This document shows positions 6,931 through 16,052 of a DNA stretch of 41,444 nt, piece after piece. Each line of letters starts with the position of its first letter. Within the stretch, counting starts at the first letter, position 1. The translations under genes were made by a program, and so were the position numbers. Location of the stretch: assembly GCA_019119815.1 (NCBI GenBank), contig DWWH01000011.1, positions 1 through 41,444 of the forward strand. The letters are read 5' to 3'. Under the pieces are notes generated by a model that was not told the origin of the DNA, made no database searches, and saw nothing but the letters and a program-made list of their open reading frames with translations. Source of the DNA: Candidatus Eisenbergiella intestinipullorum (GTDB lineage Bacteria; Bacillota; Clostridia; Lachnospirales; Lachnospiraceae).

Positions 6931-7910
6931 CCGCTTCCCTTTCTCTGACCCTTTGCGGCGTCTCTCCTGCGAAAAAGCTCCTGCGCATCCTCCTGCGTGA
7001 TGAATCTGGTGGTCTTTACCGCATAGACCCCCTCGTCTTCCGTTTTGCGGATGCGGATCTTTCCCTTCATATAGCCGTGCCGGCTGCAGAAAGAAAGACT
7101 GTAGTAATGCTTTCCATTGGGGGTGAACCACTTGATCTTCCGCTTCAGGTTCCGGTGGCAGAGGTAGCATTTCGTGCTCGATGCCTCCCGGTCCGCAAGC
7201 AGCTGGGTCTTGTCGTCAAACCGTCTGGAAATATACTTGGCATAATCGTCGAACACGATGCGGACCTCTTCCTTCCTGTTCCGGGGAAGCTGAAAGGTGT
7301 CGAAAGAAACCTTCTGCAGCACCTTCGGATCCCTGATCTGCTGAAACACCCGCGCCGTATAGTAAGCGTCGCTCAGCGCACGGTGAAACGCCCCGTCCTT
7401 GGGAAGCTTCAGGAAATCCACCGCATATTCCAGGTTCCGTCGGGTTTTTTTGTCCTCGAAGGCGATGCTGAACAGCTTCTGCACGTCATAGAACTTCACC
7501 GGACCGCTTCCCAGAGGCTCCATGCCGTAAAATCTCATATTCCGCTGAAGCTCCGTCAGATCCTGAGGCCCCCAGGTGGCGAACCGGACGTCCGCTTTTC
7601 CTTCTCCGGAATCGTCCGCCCGCCCTTCCTTTGACGTACCGCACCAGGAAAGGAACCGCCTGCAGACATTTGGGAAAAAATCCCCTGCCTGCAGCTCTTT
7701 TATATCCATATGAAGAAGCTGTCTGGTCATCCGGTGCATTTCCTGGTAGACCTGAGGCTTTACCATCTCGTGAAAGCTTCCGCAAAGCTCCATCCTCTCA
7801 TCCAGCTTCACCGCGCCGATCTCTATGATCTCGAAAGGAATCTCCTTTCTCTGCTTTTCTTTTTCCTCATTTCCCTGATTCCATTCCAGGTCCAGTACGA
7901 TATAATTCAT
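6903..7910 (-). CDS. DEDDh-type 3'-5' exonuclease domain protein
   Basis: The N-terminal 200 residues form a DEDDh exonuclease like the proofreading subunit of DNA polymerase III and KapD. Visible are LDLEWNQ (first Asp and Glu), WGPQDLTEL (third acidic residue) and HRALSDAYYTARV (His and final Asp). The C-terminal 110 residues contain CYLCHRNL and a basic stretch, possibly a small nucleic-acid-binding part. The exact substrate (DNA or RNA) is not clear. I place the start at the ATG at 7910, nine bases after AAAAGGGG; a GTG two codons earlier is too close to it. It starts 20 bp after the M3 peptidase stop, so the two are co-transcribed. Confidence 0.85.
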   Translation of the reverse strand: MNYIVLDLEWNQGNEEKEKQRKEIPFEIIEIGAVKLDERMELCGSFHEMVKPQVYQEMHRMTRQLLHMDIKELQAGDFFPNVCRRFLSWCGTSKEGRADDSGEGKADVRFATWGPQDLTELQRNMRFYGMEPLGSGPVKFYDVQKLFSIAFEDKKTRRNLEYAVDFLKLPKDGAFHRALSDAYYTARVFQQIRDPKVLQKVSFDTFQLPRNRKEEVRIVFDDYAKYISRRFDDKTQLLADREASSTKCYLCHRNLKRKIKWFTPNGKHYYSLSFCSRHGYMKGKIRIRKTEDEGVYAVKTTRFITQEDAQELFRRRDAAKGQRKGSGKKKRPDAT

Positions 7911-7930
7911 GAACACCGGCCCCTTTTCGT

Positions 7931-9613
7931 TTACGCCTTCCTGTCCAGCTTCTTTTCCAGCTTTTGTGCCATTTCCTTCATGCAGCCCGCTTCAAAGGGA
8001 AGCTTCAGCCCCACCTCCGGAATCATATTGGTAAAAAAGTCCGAAGCGGACAGCCTGCACAGCTTCAGATAACTCTTCCAGGCGGCCTCATAGTCCTCAT
8101 CCATCCACAGCTTATACTCGAATGCCACGGTCTGCGCGATCACATAGTCGATATAATAGAAGGGGAAGCTGTAGATATGGTGCTGCTGCTGCCAGTAGCC
8201 TCCCGCTTCGAAGAACGCGTCCCCTTCATAATCCAGATGAGGCTTATATTCCTTCTCCAGCCTGCTCCACACCGCCTTTCTTTCCGCAGGCGTCAGCTCC
8301 GGATTCTCATAGACGATATGCTGGAACTCATCCACCATGCACCCATAGGGGATGAACATGCACGCGTCCTCAAAATGCATTTCCCGGTAGGCATCCGCCC
8401 CGTCTCCGAAGAACCATTCCATCCATTTTTCCGTGAAAAATTCCATGGACATGGAATGGCATTCCGCCGTCTCCATGGTGATGTCCGCATGCTCTCTGAT
8501 GGGATCCTTTCCGGAAAGGTAGCCCTGGAAGGCATGACCGCATTCGTGTGTGATCACATCCACATCCCCGCTGGTTCCGTTGAAGTTGGCGAAGATGAAG
8601 GGCGCGTGATACAGAGGCAGATAGGTCATGTAGCCGCCCACCCTCTTATTTTTCCTGCCAAGCACATCGAACAGGCCGTTTTCCATCATGAAGTCAAAAA
8701 ATTCCTTCGTCTCCGGGGACAGCTCCTCATACATCCGCTGTCCGGCCGCCAGAATCTCCTCCGGCGTTCCCGTGGGATTGGGATTTCCTTCCTTAAAGTA
8801 AACGCCCTCGTCAATATAGGAAAGCTTCTGAAGCCCCAGACGTTCCCTGCGCCTTTCATGCAGCTTTTCCACAAAGGGCACGAAGTCCTTCTTCACCTGG
8901 CCGCGGAAGGCCTCCACCTGCTCTCTGTCATAGCAGTTCCGGTTCATGCGGTAGTAGCCCAGCTCCACATAATTCTCATAGCCCAGCTCCTTCGCCTGCT
9001 TCGTGCGGTTTTTCACCAGCCTGTCATAGATGTCGTCCAGCTCCTTCTCCTTTTCCTGGAAAAAGGCGGAAAACTTCTTCCATGCCCTTCTCCTTGTCTC
9101 CCGGTCCGGGCTTTTCATGTAAGGGCGCAGCAGGGAAAGGTTCAGCGTCTCCCCGTCCCAGTCAATCTTCGCCTCCGCGGCGATCTTTTCATAGGAGGTT
9201 ACCAGCGCGTTTTCCTCCTGCACCAGGGGGATCAGCTTCTCCTGCATGGATTTGCGGGAAAGCTCCATGTTCTGAAAGGCCACCGGCCCGATTTTGGCTT
9301 CCAGCTCCTTCCGGTACGGGGAATCGTACAGCAGCTTCTGGTACTCGATCACCATGTTGCTGTAGCGCGGGCTCATCTCATCGTAATAATCCTGCTCGGC
9401 GCTGTAAAAGGTATCCGCAGTATTCCCGTCATACCTGGTCTGAGCCAGCGTCATCATGGTATCCACCCGGTCCCTCAGAGCGTAATACCTCTTATGGACC
9501 GCGAACTGTTCTTCTCCGTTCTTCGCCGCGGCGAAATCCTTCTTCAGCGTCTCAAACTCCGCTTCCACCCGGTCGAAATCCACCCGTTCATAGGGCATAT
9601 CCTGATATTTCAT
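7931..9613 (-). CDS. M3 family oligoendopeptidase (PepF-like)
   Basis: This is a cytoplasmic zinc metallopeptidase that cleaves short peptides. The metal site HECGH lies at residues 356-360, with the third ligand probably Glu384 in the ETAECHSMSMEFF segment, spaced as in the M3 family. At 560 residues the length matches the M3 group often annotated as PepF. There is no signal peptide. A near-ideal promoter lies 85-113 bp upstream on the minus strand, and the exonuclease follows in the same transcript. Confidence 0.92.
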   Translation of the reverse strand: MKYQDMPYERVDFDRVEAEFETLKKDFAAAKNGEEQFAVHKRYYALRDRVDTMMTLAQTRYDGNTADTFYSAEQDYYDEMSPRYSNMVIEYQKLLYDSPYRKELEAKIGPVAFQNMELSRKSMQEKLIPLVQEENALVTSYEKIAAEAKIDWDGETLNLSLLRPYMKSPDRETRRRAWKKFSAFFQEKEKELDDIYDRLVKNRTKQAKELGYENYVELGYYRMNRNCYDREQVEAFRGQVKKDFVPFVEKLHERRRERLGLQKLSYIDEGVYFKEGNPNPTGTPEEILAAGQRMYEELSPETKEFFDFMMENGLFDVLGRKNKRVGGYMTYLPLYHAPFIFANFNGTSGDVDVITHECGHAFQGYLSGKDPIREHADITMETAECHSMSMEFFTEKWMEWFFGDGADAYREMHFEDACMFIPYGCMVDEFQHIVYENPELTPAERKAVWSRLEKEYKPHLDYEGDAFFEAGGYWQQQHHIYSFPFYYIDYVIAQTVAFEYKLWMDEDYEAAWKSYLKLCRLSASDFFTNMIPEVGLKLPFEAGCMKEMAQKLEKKLDRKA

Positions 9614-9697
9614 GCCTGCCTCTTTTCCTGCCGCCCTTCAGGCGGCATTTTCCCGCATCCGCCGGATGCGGACATGCTTTTCTGATACTATGAGCCT

Positions 9698-9726
9698 ATT
9701 ATAAAAGATTTATGCAGACTATGCAA
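9698..9726 (-). promoter_or_regulatory. Sigma-A promoter of the M3 peptidase operon
   Basis: TTGCAT, 17 bases, TATAAT on the minus strand, the best -10 in this part of the window. Confidence 0.8.
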
Positions 9727-9802
9727 ACGTTACTGTTCCGGTCTCCGCCGCAGCCGTTCCCTCCGCGATCCCTCCGAAGCCTTCCTGCTGTGTAGAAGAA
9801 AA

Positions 9803-9853
9803 AAAACTCCTTTTCCTTCTGTCTGTAAAAAACATACCGTGAAAAGGAGTTAT
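9803..9853 (-). terminator. Terminator of the FGGY kinase gene
   Basis: On the minus strand AACTCCTTTTC pairs with GAAAAGGAGTT and is followed by a run of T. It separates the sugar locus from the peptidase operon. Confidence 0.85.
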
Positions 9854-9903
9854 TGCGTCATTTTATCGTTTTTCTGAAAATTTCCGCCGGAAGGCCCGAA
9901 GGC

Positions 9904-11211
9904 TCAGGCACAGCTGCGGCCGGCAAAGATGGCAGCGCCCGCAGCCGCTTCCTCCCGTTTTTCCGAAAAGGTCAGAGGAAGGCCGAAGGCCTTCTGAACC
10001 TCTCCGCACAGAAGGGGATTCCTGCGCAGCCCGTTTCCGGAAGCGGTCAGTCCCTGCCTGCCCGCTCTCACCTCTTCCGGAAACGCTTTGTACAATCCGC
10101 AAAGCTCCTGTGCCATACCCTCTACCCAGCTGCGGATCAGATCGGCAGGATGGAAATTTTCATCGGTCAGTCCCCAGATTCCGGAAGCCTCTCCCTTTCT
10201 GCTCCCGCGCGCCCCATAAAGACCGGGACAGACTCTTAAGTCCGTCGTCTCCCTGGTCTGTGCCGTCCCATACATCCATTCATAGATCCGGTCCATATCG
10301 GGCGATATGCCGGAAAGCTGGCTGACCGCCTCCCGGAAGAAGGCAGCGAGCCGCTCATATACCTTTCCGCCGTTCAGGGACGCGCCCACATACAGATACC
10401 CTCCTCCGGGGAAGGGACGCACATCCACGCCATTCTCCCCGGGCTTTGTCCAGAGGCTTTCCGCATATACCGAAACCTGAGAACCGGTCCCCACATTGAC
10501 ACTGATGCCGGTCTTCGGATCGCTGACCGCTCCGAGAAAGCTGGCCTGATTGTCGCCCACAGCGGGCAGTACAGGCTTTCCCTCATAAAAGCCTACCGGC
10601 TCTTCCCAGCGGCAGATCTCCGGATAAAAGCCGGTATCCGCTCCGGCCCTTTCCAGTGCGGGAAGATCAAAGGCTCCCTGATTCAGATCAAAGACTCCGA
10701 AGCTGGCTGCCAAGCTTGCGTTCACAGCCCGCCTTACGCTCCCTGTCAGGCGCATGGCAAGGTAATCGCCGATGTCCACAAAGCCCGCCGCTTCTGCAGG
10801 GATCTGTCCGGTCTTCTGCAGATAAAAATGGGTCACGCTCCCGTATCCGCTGTAGACCGTATAGCCTGTCAGCCGGGACAGAGCCTCCTCATAGCTTTCT
10901 CTGTTTCGGAAGGGAAGCTTTCCGCACTCCTCTTTCCAGGTATAAAGGGGAGTCACTGCCTTCCCATCCGCGCCGACGTACACGATGCCGTGCATCTGGC
11001 TGGATATGCCCACCGCATCAAAGGTCAGTCCATCCATCTCCTTCAGCAGCTTTCTCACCTTTCCGACGATCGCATCCGCATCCTGGCGAAAGCCTCCCTG
11101 TTCCAGAAAGGCATTCTGTATGCTCCGGTTAAAAAGCACCTCCTTCTTTTCCATCTGGTACAGGATCACACAGATGGATGTTGTTCCAATGTCGATTCCC
11201 AATACGTTCAT
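9904..11211 (-). CDS. FGGY family carbohydrate kinase (possibly sedoheptulokinase-like)
   Basis: A sugar kinase of 435 residues with the actin-like ATPase fold. The first phosphate motif is GIDIGTTS at the N-terminus, ISSQMHGI lies near residue 75, and GDNQASFLG and NVGTGSQ mark the second domain. The MHGI and ASFGVFDL segments resemble sedoheptulokinase more than classical xylulokinase, and the length is short for a xylulokinase (about 490-500), so I do not assign xylB. It phosphorylates a sugar in the cytoplasm. It has its own promoter (11297-11325) between the ROK gene and its start and ends at a strong terminator. A GGAGG ribosome site precedes the ATG. Confidence 0.8.
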   Translation of the reverse strand: MNVLGIDIGTTSICVILYQMEKKEVLFNRSIQNAFLEQGGFRQDADAIVGKVRKLLKEMDGLTFDAVGISSQMHGIVYVGADGKAVTPLYTWKEECGKLPFRNRESYEEALSRLTGYTVYSGYGSVTHFYLQKTGQIPAEAAGFVDIGDYLAMRLTGSVRRAVNASLAASFGVFDLNQGAFDLPALERAGADTGFYPEICRWEEPVGFYEGKPVLPAVGDNQASFLGAVSDPKTGISVNVGTGSQVSVYAESLWTKPGENGVDVRPFPGGGYLYVGASLNGGKVYERLAAFFREAVSQLSGISPDMDRIYEWMYGTAQTRETTDLRVCPGLYGARGSRKGEASGIWGLTDENFHPADLIRSWVEGMAQELCGLYKAFPEEVRAGRQGLTASGNGLRRNPLLCGEVQKAFGLPLTFSEKREEAAAGAAIFAGRSCA

Positions 11212-11261
11212 ACCGGATCCGTCCTCCCGCTTCCGTTAAAAATACTCCCTTTCCTGCCGCT

Positions 11262-11285
11262 TCTTCTCTTTTCATGAAGCGGCCC
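11262..11285 (-). promoter_or_regulatory. Inverted repeat in the FGGY kinase leader
   Basis: GCCGCTTC and GAAGCGGC form a perfect 8-bp inverted repeat with a 12-base spacer, just downstream of the kinase promoter. No T run follows. It could be an operator or an mRNA-stabilising hairpin. Confidence 0.5.
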
Positions 11286-11296
11286 GTCGGATTTCT

Positions 11297-11325
11297 ATTA
11301 TATGCTTCCTCCTTCCCGCAGGCAA
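11297..11325 (-). promoter_or_regulatory. Internal promoter of the FGGY kinase gene
   Basis: TTGCCT, 17 bases, TATAAT on the minus strand, between the ROK gene and the kinase gene. Confidence 0.75.
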
Positions 11326-11349
11326 TAGTCTCTTTCTTTCCCGGCCCTC

Positions 11350-12567
11350 CTATTTCAGGATCACCGCGTTTACGCCCTCTTCAAAAAAGTGATCCGCAAC
11401 CACTTCTCCCGCTCCGATCACTCCCGCGTCGTCCTTGAATGCGGAGATCACCATCTTATTTTCTTTCGCTCCCTTTACCTTCCGCGCATCGGCCACATCC
11501 CGGACAATGGAGAAATATCGCGGATAATTTTGTATCAGGATTCCTCCCAGGACAATGATCTGCGGATCAAAAATGTTGATCAGGCTGCTCACTCCCACGC
11601 CAAGGTAAAAGGCTGACCGGTTCAGAATGGAAATCGTCAGCAGGTCCTTCTGATCCACCATTTCAAACACATCCTTCATGGTCAGCGAATTCCTTTTGCC
11701 GTACAGCGGATGCCCCGGCTCCTTCTCCAGCTGTTCCTTCATATCCCGCAGCACTGCTATTCCCGAGCTCATCGCTTCCAGGCATCCCCTGTTTCCGCAG
11801 TTGCACAGCGGTCCGTTCACGTCTATGGTAATATGCCCGAATTCTCCGGCCGTACTGTTGGCCCCTGTATTGACCTTTCCCTCCAGGATCAGTCCGTTTC
11901 CGATCCCCATATCCACATCAATATAGATCAGGTCATCGCAGCCCGCCGCGTTTCCGTACCAGTATTCTGCGAGGGCTATGACGTTGGTGTCCTTGTTCAC
12001 ATAGACAGGAAGCGCCGTTTTTTCTTCCAGGATCTCCTTCAAGGGCAGATAATTAAGCACCGGTATATTGGGCGGAGTCAGGATCATTCCGGTCCGGCTG
12101 TCTACCGGTCCGGGCGTTCCCACTCCGATCCCAAGGACCTCCTCTTTGCCGATACCGGCCTGCGCGATCACACGGTCTACAGAACCTGTGATCAGCTCCA
12201 CAAATTCGCTCTGGTTCAGAAAATCCTGCTCCATGGAATGCCTTTCGATCTGCAGGATCTTCCCCCTCAGATTCAGAAGCGCAATATTGGTACTGTATTT
12301 GTTGATATGGATCCCTACCGTATATTTATAATTTTCATTGACCGCGTAGGAATTCGCTTTTCTTCCGGTGCTGCACAGCTCCTTGCGGTCTGTGCGGATC
12401 AGGCCGAGCAGCTCCAGCTCTTCCAGTATTTTTTTGATCGCCATGAAGGTCAGTCCTGTCACCGACGCCAGTCCCGCCCTGGTTGCCGTCTGATTCCTGC
12501 GGATATAGTTCAAAACGGTCCTGCGGTTATAACTTTTCAGCTGTACCTGCTTTTCCTGTTCTTTCAT
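11350..12567 (-). CDS. ROK family transcriptional regulator (NagC/XylR type)
   Basis: The protein (405 residues from this start) begins with a winged helix-turn-helix (about 10-70: NRRTVLNYIRRNQTATRAGL), followed by a ROK sugar-kinase-like domain. The ROK zinc motif is intact (Cys255, Cys257, Cys262 in CNCGNRGCLEA), as are the GIGVGTPGPVD and GEFGH segments. Such proteins usually repress sugar genes and release DNA on binding a sugar or sugar phosphate. The frame is open further upstream, but I chose the ATG at 12567, which has AGGGGGAG before it and does not overlap the permease. It lies directly after the permease genes it probably controls. Confidence 0.92.
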   Translation of the reverse strand: MKEQEKQVQLKSYNRRTVLNYIRRNQTATRAGLASVTGLTFMAIKKILEELELLGLIRTDRKELCSTGRKANSYAVNENYKYTVGIHINKYSTNIALLNLRGKILQIERHSMEQDFLNQSEFVELITGSVDRVIAQAGIGKEEVLGIGVGTPGPVDSRTGMILTPPNIPVLNYLPLKEILEEKTALPVYVNKDTNVIALAEYWYGNAAGCDDLIYIDVDMGIGNGLILEGKVNTGANSTAGEFGHITIDVNGPLCNCGNRGCLEAMSSGIAVLRDMKEQLEKEPGHPLYGKRNSLTMKDVFEMVDQKDLLTISILNRSAFYLGVGVSSLINIFDPQIIVLGGILIQNYPRYFSIVRDVADARKVKGAKENKMVISAFKDDAGVIGAGEVVADHFFEEGVNAVILK

Positions 12568-12608
12568 CGGCTCCCCCTTCCGCTCTTTCCATCTCAGCTT
12601 TTTCCATC

Positions 12609-13478
12609 TCAGCCCTTTACCGCTCCGCCAAGATTCATGCCGTCCGTGAAATACTTCTGAAGGAGCATAAATACCACAATAATCGGCAGAAGAACAATGG
12701 TGGATGCCGCCATCAGGTAATTCCACTGCGTATTGGACTGGCTGACAAAGATCTTCAGGCCGAGCTGCAGGGTAAAGGTATCCGTATCCGTTAAATACAG
12801 AAGGGGCTTGATGAAGTCGTTCCAGCTCCAGTTAAAGGAAAGCACTGCCACGGTCATAATGGCGGGCTTTGCCATCGGAAGCATGATGCTCCTCCAGATA
12901 CGGAAATGAGAAGCGCCGTCCATCTGGGCGGATTCGATCATGGAATTGGGGATTCCCGAATAAAACTGGCGCAGCATGAAAATAAAGTATGCCGTTCCCA
13001 TAAACTGCGGCACGATCAGCGGCAGAAACGTTCCGACCCATCTGAGCTTCGCATAAAAAACATACTGCGGGATCATGGTAACAAATTCAGGGATCATCAT
13101 GGTCGCAAGGATCACGGAAAACAGAATATTTTTCCCCGGAAACTTTATCTTTGCGAACCCGTACGCCACCAGAGAATTGGCCAGGACACCGCCTGCCACG
13201 GCAAACGCTGCGACAAAAGTCGAATTCAGGAACCACTTCGTAAAATCCGCGCTCAGCCATGCGTCCTTAAAATTGGACCAGATCGGATCGTGCGGATACC
13301 AGGTGATCGGATAGGCAAATATCTCGTCCATGCTTTTCAGCGCGGTGGACAGCATGAACCAGAGGGGCATAATGACCGTCAGCGAGCACAGGCAGAGCAG
13401 ACAGAAGCAGACCAGGTTCACCACCTTCTGTTTTCTCTTTTTACTCGCCAGACCTCCTTTTCTCTTCCCAAGCATCAT
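12609..13478 (-). CDS. Carbohydrate ABC transporter permease (MalG type)
   Basis: This is the second inner-membrane permease of a CUT1-type sugar importer, 289 residues, with about six transmembrane helices. The cytoplasmic loop that contacts the ATPase is visible as ESAQMDGASHFRIWRSIMLP. The start at 13478 overlaps the stop of the upstream permease as ATGA and has GGAGGAGAGG before it; a longer upstream frame is discarded. No ATPase gene is in the locus, so a shared MsmK-type ATPase elsewhere in the genome probably powers the transporter. Confidence 0.93.
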   Translation of the reverse strand: MMLGKRKGGLASKKRKQKVVNLVCFCLLCLCSLTVIMPLWFMLSTALKSMDEIFAYPITWYPHDPIWSNFKDAWLSADFTKWFLNSTFVAAFAVAGGVLANSLVAYGFAKIKFPGKNILFSVILATMMIPEFVTMIPQYVFYAKLRWVGTFLPLIVPQFMGTAYFIFMLRQFYSGIPNSMIESAQMDGASHFRIWRSIMLPMAKPAIMTVAVLSFNWSWNDFIKPLLYLTDTDTFTLQLGLKIFVSQSNTQWNYLMAASTIVLLPIIVVFMLLQKYFTDGMNLGGAVKG

Positions 13479-14395
13479 ACCTCTCCTCCTTCCGTATGCA
13501 CCCAGTATTTGGAGCAGACCAGATTGATCAGCGTGATCACCATTACGATAACGAGCAGAAACCATGCCATGGCACAGGCATAGCCCATATCGTAATGGGT
13601 AAACGCTTCCTCATAAATGTGCAGATTGTAGAACAGCAGGGAGTTCGCCGGATCTCCCTTTCCGTTCTTGCTCATGACCAGCGCTTCCTGAAACACCTGA
13701 AAGGCTCCGGTCATGCTGGTAATCATGTCAAAGAAAATGATCGGAGAGATCTGCGGAAGCGTTATCTTCCGGAATTTCTGGACAAAGGAAGCTCCGTCGA
13801 TCTCCGCAGCCTCATACAGTTCCTTAGGAACGGAATTCATGGACGACAGGTACAGAAGCATACTGGTGCCCAGAGCCCATATCCTCATCAGCACCAGGGA
13901 GGGCTTGGTCCAGGCCGGATCCGAAAGCCATGCCGGCCCCTCTATCCCGATCAGCCGCAGCGCCGAATTGATCAGGCCGCTCTGCGGCGACAGAAGCAGG
14001 ATCCAAAGCTGATAGACCGCCACACCGGACAGGACCGTAGGCAGATAAAAAAGCATCCGGAAGATTCCGGTCCCCTTCACCTTCTGGTTCAGAAGCGTTG
14101 CCAGAAAGATCGCGCAGATGCAGGAAAGGGGAACCGCCAGAATCACATAATAAAGCGTATTGCCAAGCGCTTTCCAGAAAACCGGATCTTTTGCAAACAT
14201 CCTGACATAGTTTTCCAGACCGATGAAGTCCATCTGCGACGTAAAATCGTAGTTTGTAAAGGACGCATACAGAGAAAACAGCAGCGGTCCGCCCGTCAGA
14301 CAGACAAAACCGATGATCCAGGGACAAATGAAGAGGTAACCGGATCTTGCTTCCCTCTTTTCCCGCAGCGTCATTTTATGTTTCTTCTTTTTCAT
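13475..14395 (-). CDS. Sugar ABC transporter permease (MalF type)
   Basis: The first permease of the importer, 306 residues, with a highly basic N-terminus (MKKKKHK) and about six membrane helices. The EAA loop reads YEAAEIDGASFVQKFRKITLP. It lies between the solute-binding lipoprotein and the second permease, with a stable hairpin in the gap to the former and a 4-base overlap with the latter. Substrate cannot be named from sequence. Confidence 0.93.
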   Translation of the reverse strand: MKKKKHKMTLREKREARSGYLFICPWIIGFVCLTGGPLLFSLYASFTNYDFTSQMDFIGLENYVRMFAKDPVFWKALGNTLYYVILAVPLSCICAIFLATLLNQKVKGTGIFRMLFYLPTVLSGVAVYQLWILLLSPQSGLINSALRLIGIEGPAWLSDPAWTKPSLVLMRIWALGTSMLLYLSSMNSVPKELYEAAEIDGASFVQKFRKITLPQISPIIFFDMITSMTGAFQVFQEALVMSKNGKGDPANSLLFYNLHIYEEAFTHYDMGYACAMAWFLLVIVMVITLINLVCSKYWVHTEGGEV

Positions 14396-14464
14396 TTCCA
14401 GTTTTTCCTCCTGTCATTTTGGGACTTCGCCATCCTGTATATTCCCAAAAATATCCGGATATAG

Positions 14465-14499
14465 CAGGGGCGGCATCAGCTAAACTCATGCCGCCCCTG
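14465..14499 (-). promoter_or_regulatory. Intercistronic hairpin between binding protein and permease genes
   Basis: A perfect 12-bp stem (CAGGGGCGGCAT / ATGCCGCCCCTG) with an 11-base loop and no T run. Such hairpins protect the upstream mRNA end, giving more binding protein than permease. Confidence 0.65.
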
Positions 14500-14546
14500 T
14501 CTGTTACAGCCGTCCGGGCGCCGGCCGCACCGGCACCTGACCGTCT

Positions 14547-15953
14547 TTACTGCGCTGCATTCTCCTGAACCAGCTGTTCTACCTGCTGCTGCGCCTCATC
14601 CAGAGCTTCCTGAGGCGTCTTGTTCCCCAGGATGATCTCATCCAGATAAGGAAGGACCAGATCAGATGCTCCGGGAGCTGTCAGCCTGTCGAGCGTAACG
14701 ACCGTAGTCGGCATTGCTTCCAGAGCTGCCTTGAATACCGGGATCTCCTGCAGAGAAGGATCTTCGGAAGCCTCGATATTGGCCACGGTATCATATACCT
14801 GAGAAGCCCAGTATACCTGAGACTCCTTGCTGGTGAGGAACTTGGCAAATTCCCAGGAGCCTTCCACGTTCTTCGCTCCGTAAGGGATCTCCACGGAGAA
14901 GCCTCCGCCCCAGGAATAATGCTCCCCGCCTTCATTCAGAGCAGGCATCAGAGCGACGCCATAGTTCTTGTCCGGAGCATAATCACGCACCTTGGTGAAT
15001 TCGGTAGGCGTATTTACCCACATCGCAACCTTTCCTGCCACAAAGGGATTGGTCATGCCGCTGCCGAATTCTGCGGAGAAATTATCCAGCGTTCTCTTTC
15101 CGTAATACTCATAAAAGTCATTGTAGATATTCTCGAACATTTCCACCTTTTCAGGCGTGTTCACATATACGTTGCCCTCCGCGTCCGTATAGTCCTTTCC
15201 GTCCGCGCTGAAGGCCCATGCGTTCCACTCCAGGGTTCCCGGGAAAAATCCAAGCCGCTCATAGCTGCCGTCTTCATTCTGGACATCCAGCTTTCTCGCA
15301 TATTCCACCAGCTCGTCCCAGGTCTGCGGAGGAGCCTCGGGATCCAGTCCCACCTCCTCAAACGCATCCTTATCATAATAAAGAATACGTGTATCCGTCA
15401 CAAACGGAAGACCGTAAATACCGCCGTCATACATCATGGCGTCTGCAAGCTGCGGGTAGAACTGATCCATGAAGCCTTCTCCCTCTGCTTCCACCAAGTC
15501 TGTCAGCTCCGTCGCCTGCTTTGCCTGTGCGCGGTGAGTGACTGTACGGATGTCCTGAATGATAATATCCGGCGGATCTCCGGCAGCCGTTGCGGCCAGC
15601 GCCTTTGTCCATACATCTCCCCAAGGATAATTCACATGAACCACCTCATACTTATCCTGAGAGGCATTGAAATCGCTGCAGAGCTTTTCAATTACGGGAC
15701 CATACTGCTCGTCTCCCCACCAGTCCCACAGCTCCAGCTGGATACGCTCCGCGCTGTCTTCTCCTGTCGTCCCGGCAGCAGCCGTACTTTCCGCTTCAGC
15801 CGTGCTTTCCGCCGCTTCTGATACAGCCTCCGCCGCCGTCGTTCCGGCCGTTTCCGTACTTGCCGCATCATTTCCGGATGCGCCCGAGCAGCCCGCAAGG
15901 ACGCCTGTTCCGAGAACGGCTGCCATGAACAGACCAAGTGCCTTCTTTTTCAT
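14547..15953 (-). CDS. Extracellular solute-binding lipoprotein (ABC sugar transporter)
   Basis: A family 1 solute-binding protein of 468 residues. The signal peptide ends in the lipobox LAGC, so the mature protein is anchored by lipid at Cys22. An Ala/Glu/Thr/Ser-rich linker follows (about 23-68), then a two-lobed binding domain with the typical DPPDIIIQD and YGLPFVTDTRILYYDKDAF segments. It captures the sugar and hands it to the two permeases. A strong promoter lies 44-72 bp upstream within AT-rich DNA with inverted repeats. It heads the transporter operon. Confidence 0.93.
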   Translation of the reverse strand: MKKKALGLFMAAVLGTGVLAGCSGASGNDAASTETAGTTAAEAVSEAAESTAEAESTAAAGTTGEDSAERIQLELWDWWGDEQYGPVIEKLCSDFNASQDKYEVVHVNYPWGDVWTKALAATAAGDPPDIIIQDIRTVTHRAQAKQATELTDLVEAEGEGFMDQFYPQLADAMMYDGGIYGLPFVTDTRILYYDKDAFEEVGLDPEAPPQTWDELVEYARKLDVQNEDGSYERLGFFPGTLEWNAWAFSADGKDYTDAEGNVYVNTPEKVEMFENIYNDFYEYYGKRTLDNFSAEFGSGMTNPFVAGKVAMWVNTPTEFTKVRDYAPDKNYGVALMPALNEGGEHYSWGGGFSVEIPYGAKNVEGSWEFAKFLTSKESQVYWASQVYDTVANIEASEDPSLQEIPVFKAALEAMPTTVVTLDRLTAPGASDLVLPYLDEIILGNKTPQEALDEAQQQVEQLVQENAAQ

Positions 15954-15996
15954 AGTTTTTCCTCCATTCTCCTTTCGGAAGTATTTTTATGCTTAG

Positions 15997-16025
15997 ATAC
16001 TACACTTTAGTAGTACGCATGTCAA
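15997..16025 (-). promoter_or_regulatory. Promoter of the sugar transporter operon
   Basis: TTGACA, 17 bases, TAGTAT on the minus strand. The predicted leader is about 35 bases. Confidence 0.8.
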
Positions 16026-16031
16026 CATCTA

Positions 16032-16052
16032 TTATTAAATAAAGTTTAATAA
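16032..16052. promoter_or_regulatory. Probable operator or UP element upstream of the transporter promoter
   Basis: TTATTAAA and TTTAATAA form a perfect 8-bp inverted repeat with a 5-base spacer, directly upstream of the -35. A related motif sharing AAATAAAGTT lies at 16105-16122. The position upstream of the -35 fits an activator or UP element as well as a repressor; the ROK protein is a candidate binder. Confidence 0.55.

Noticed and set aside
7964..9685. Long open frame antisense to the M3 peptidase gene
   Set aside because: Its translation has the composition of a shadow frame (many His, Leu, Arg) and no domain, while the opposite strand has HECGH.
9904..11211. Naming the FGGY kinase as xylulokinase (xylB)
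   Set aside because: Length and key segments differ from classical XylB, and no xylose isomerase gene is nearby.
12568..12726. N-terminal extension of the ROK regulator
   Set aside because: It overlaps the permease end by more than 100 bases; the later ATG has a strong ribosome site.
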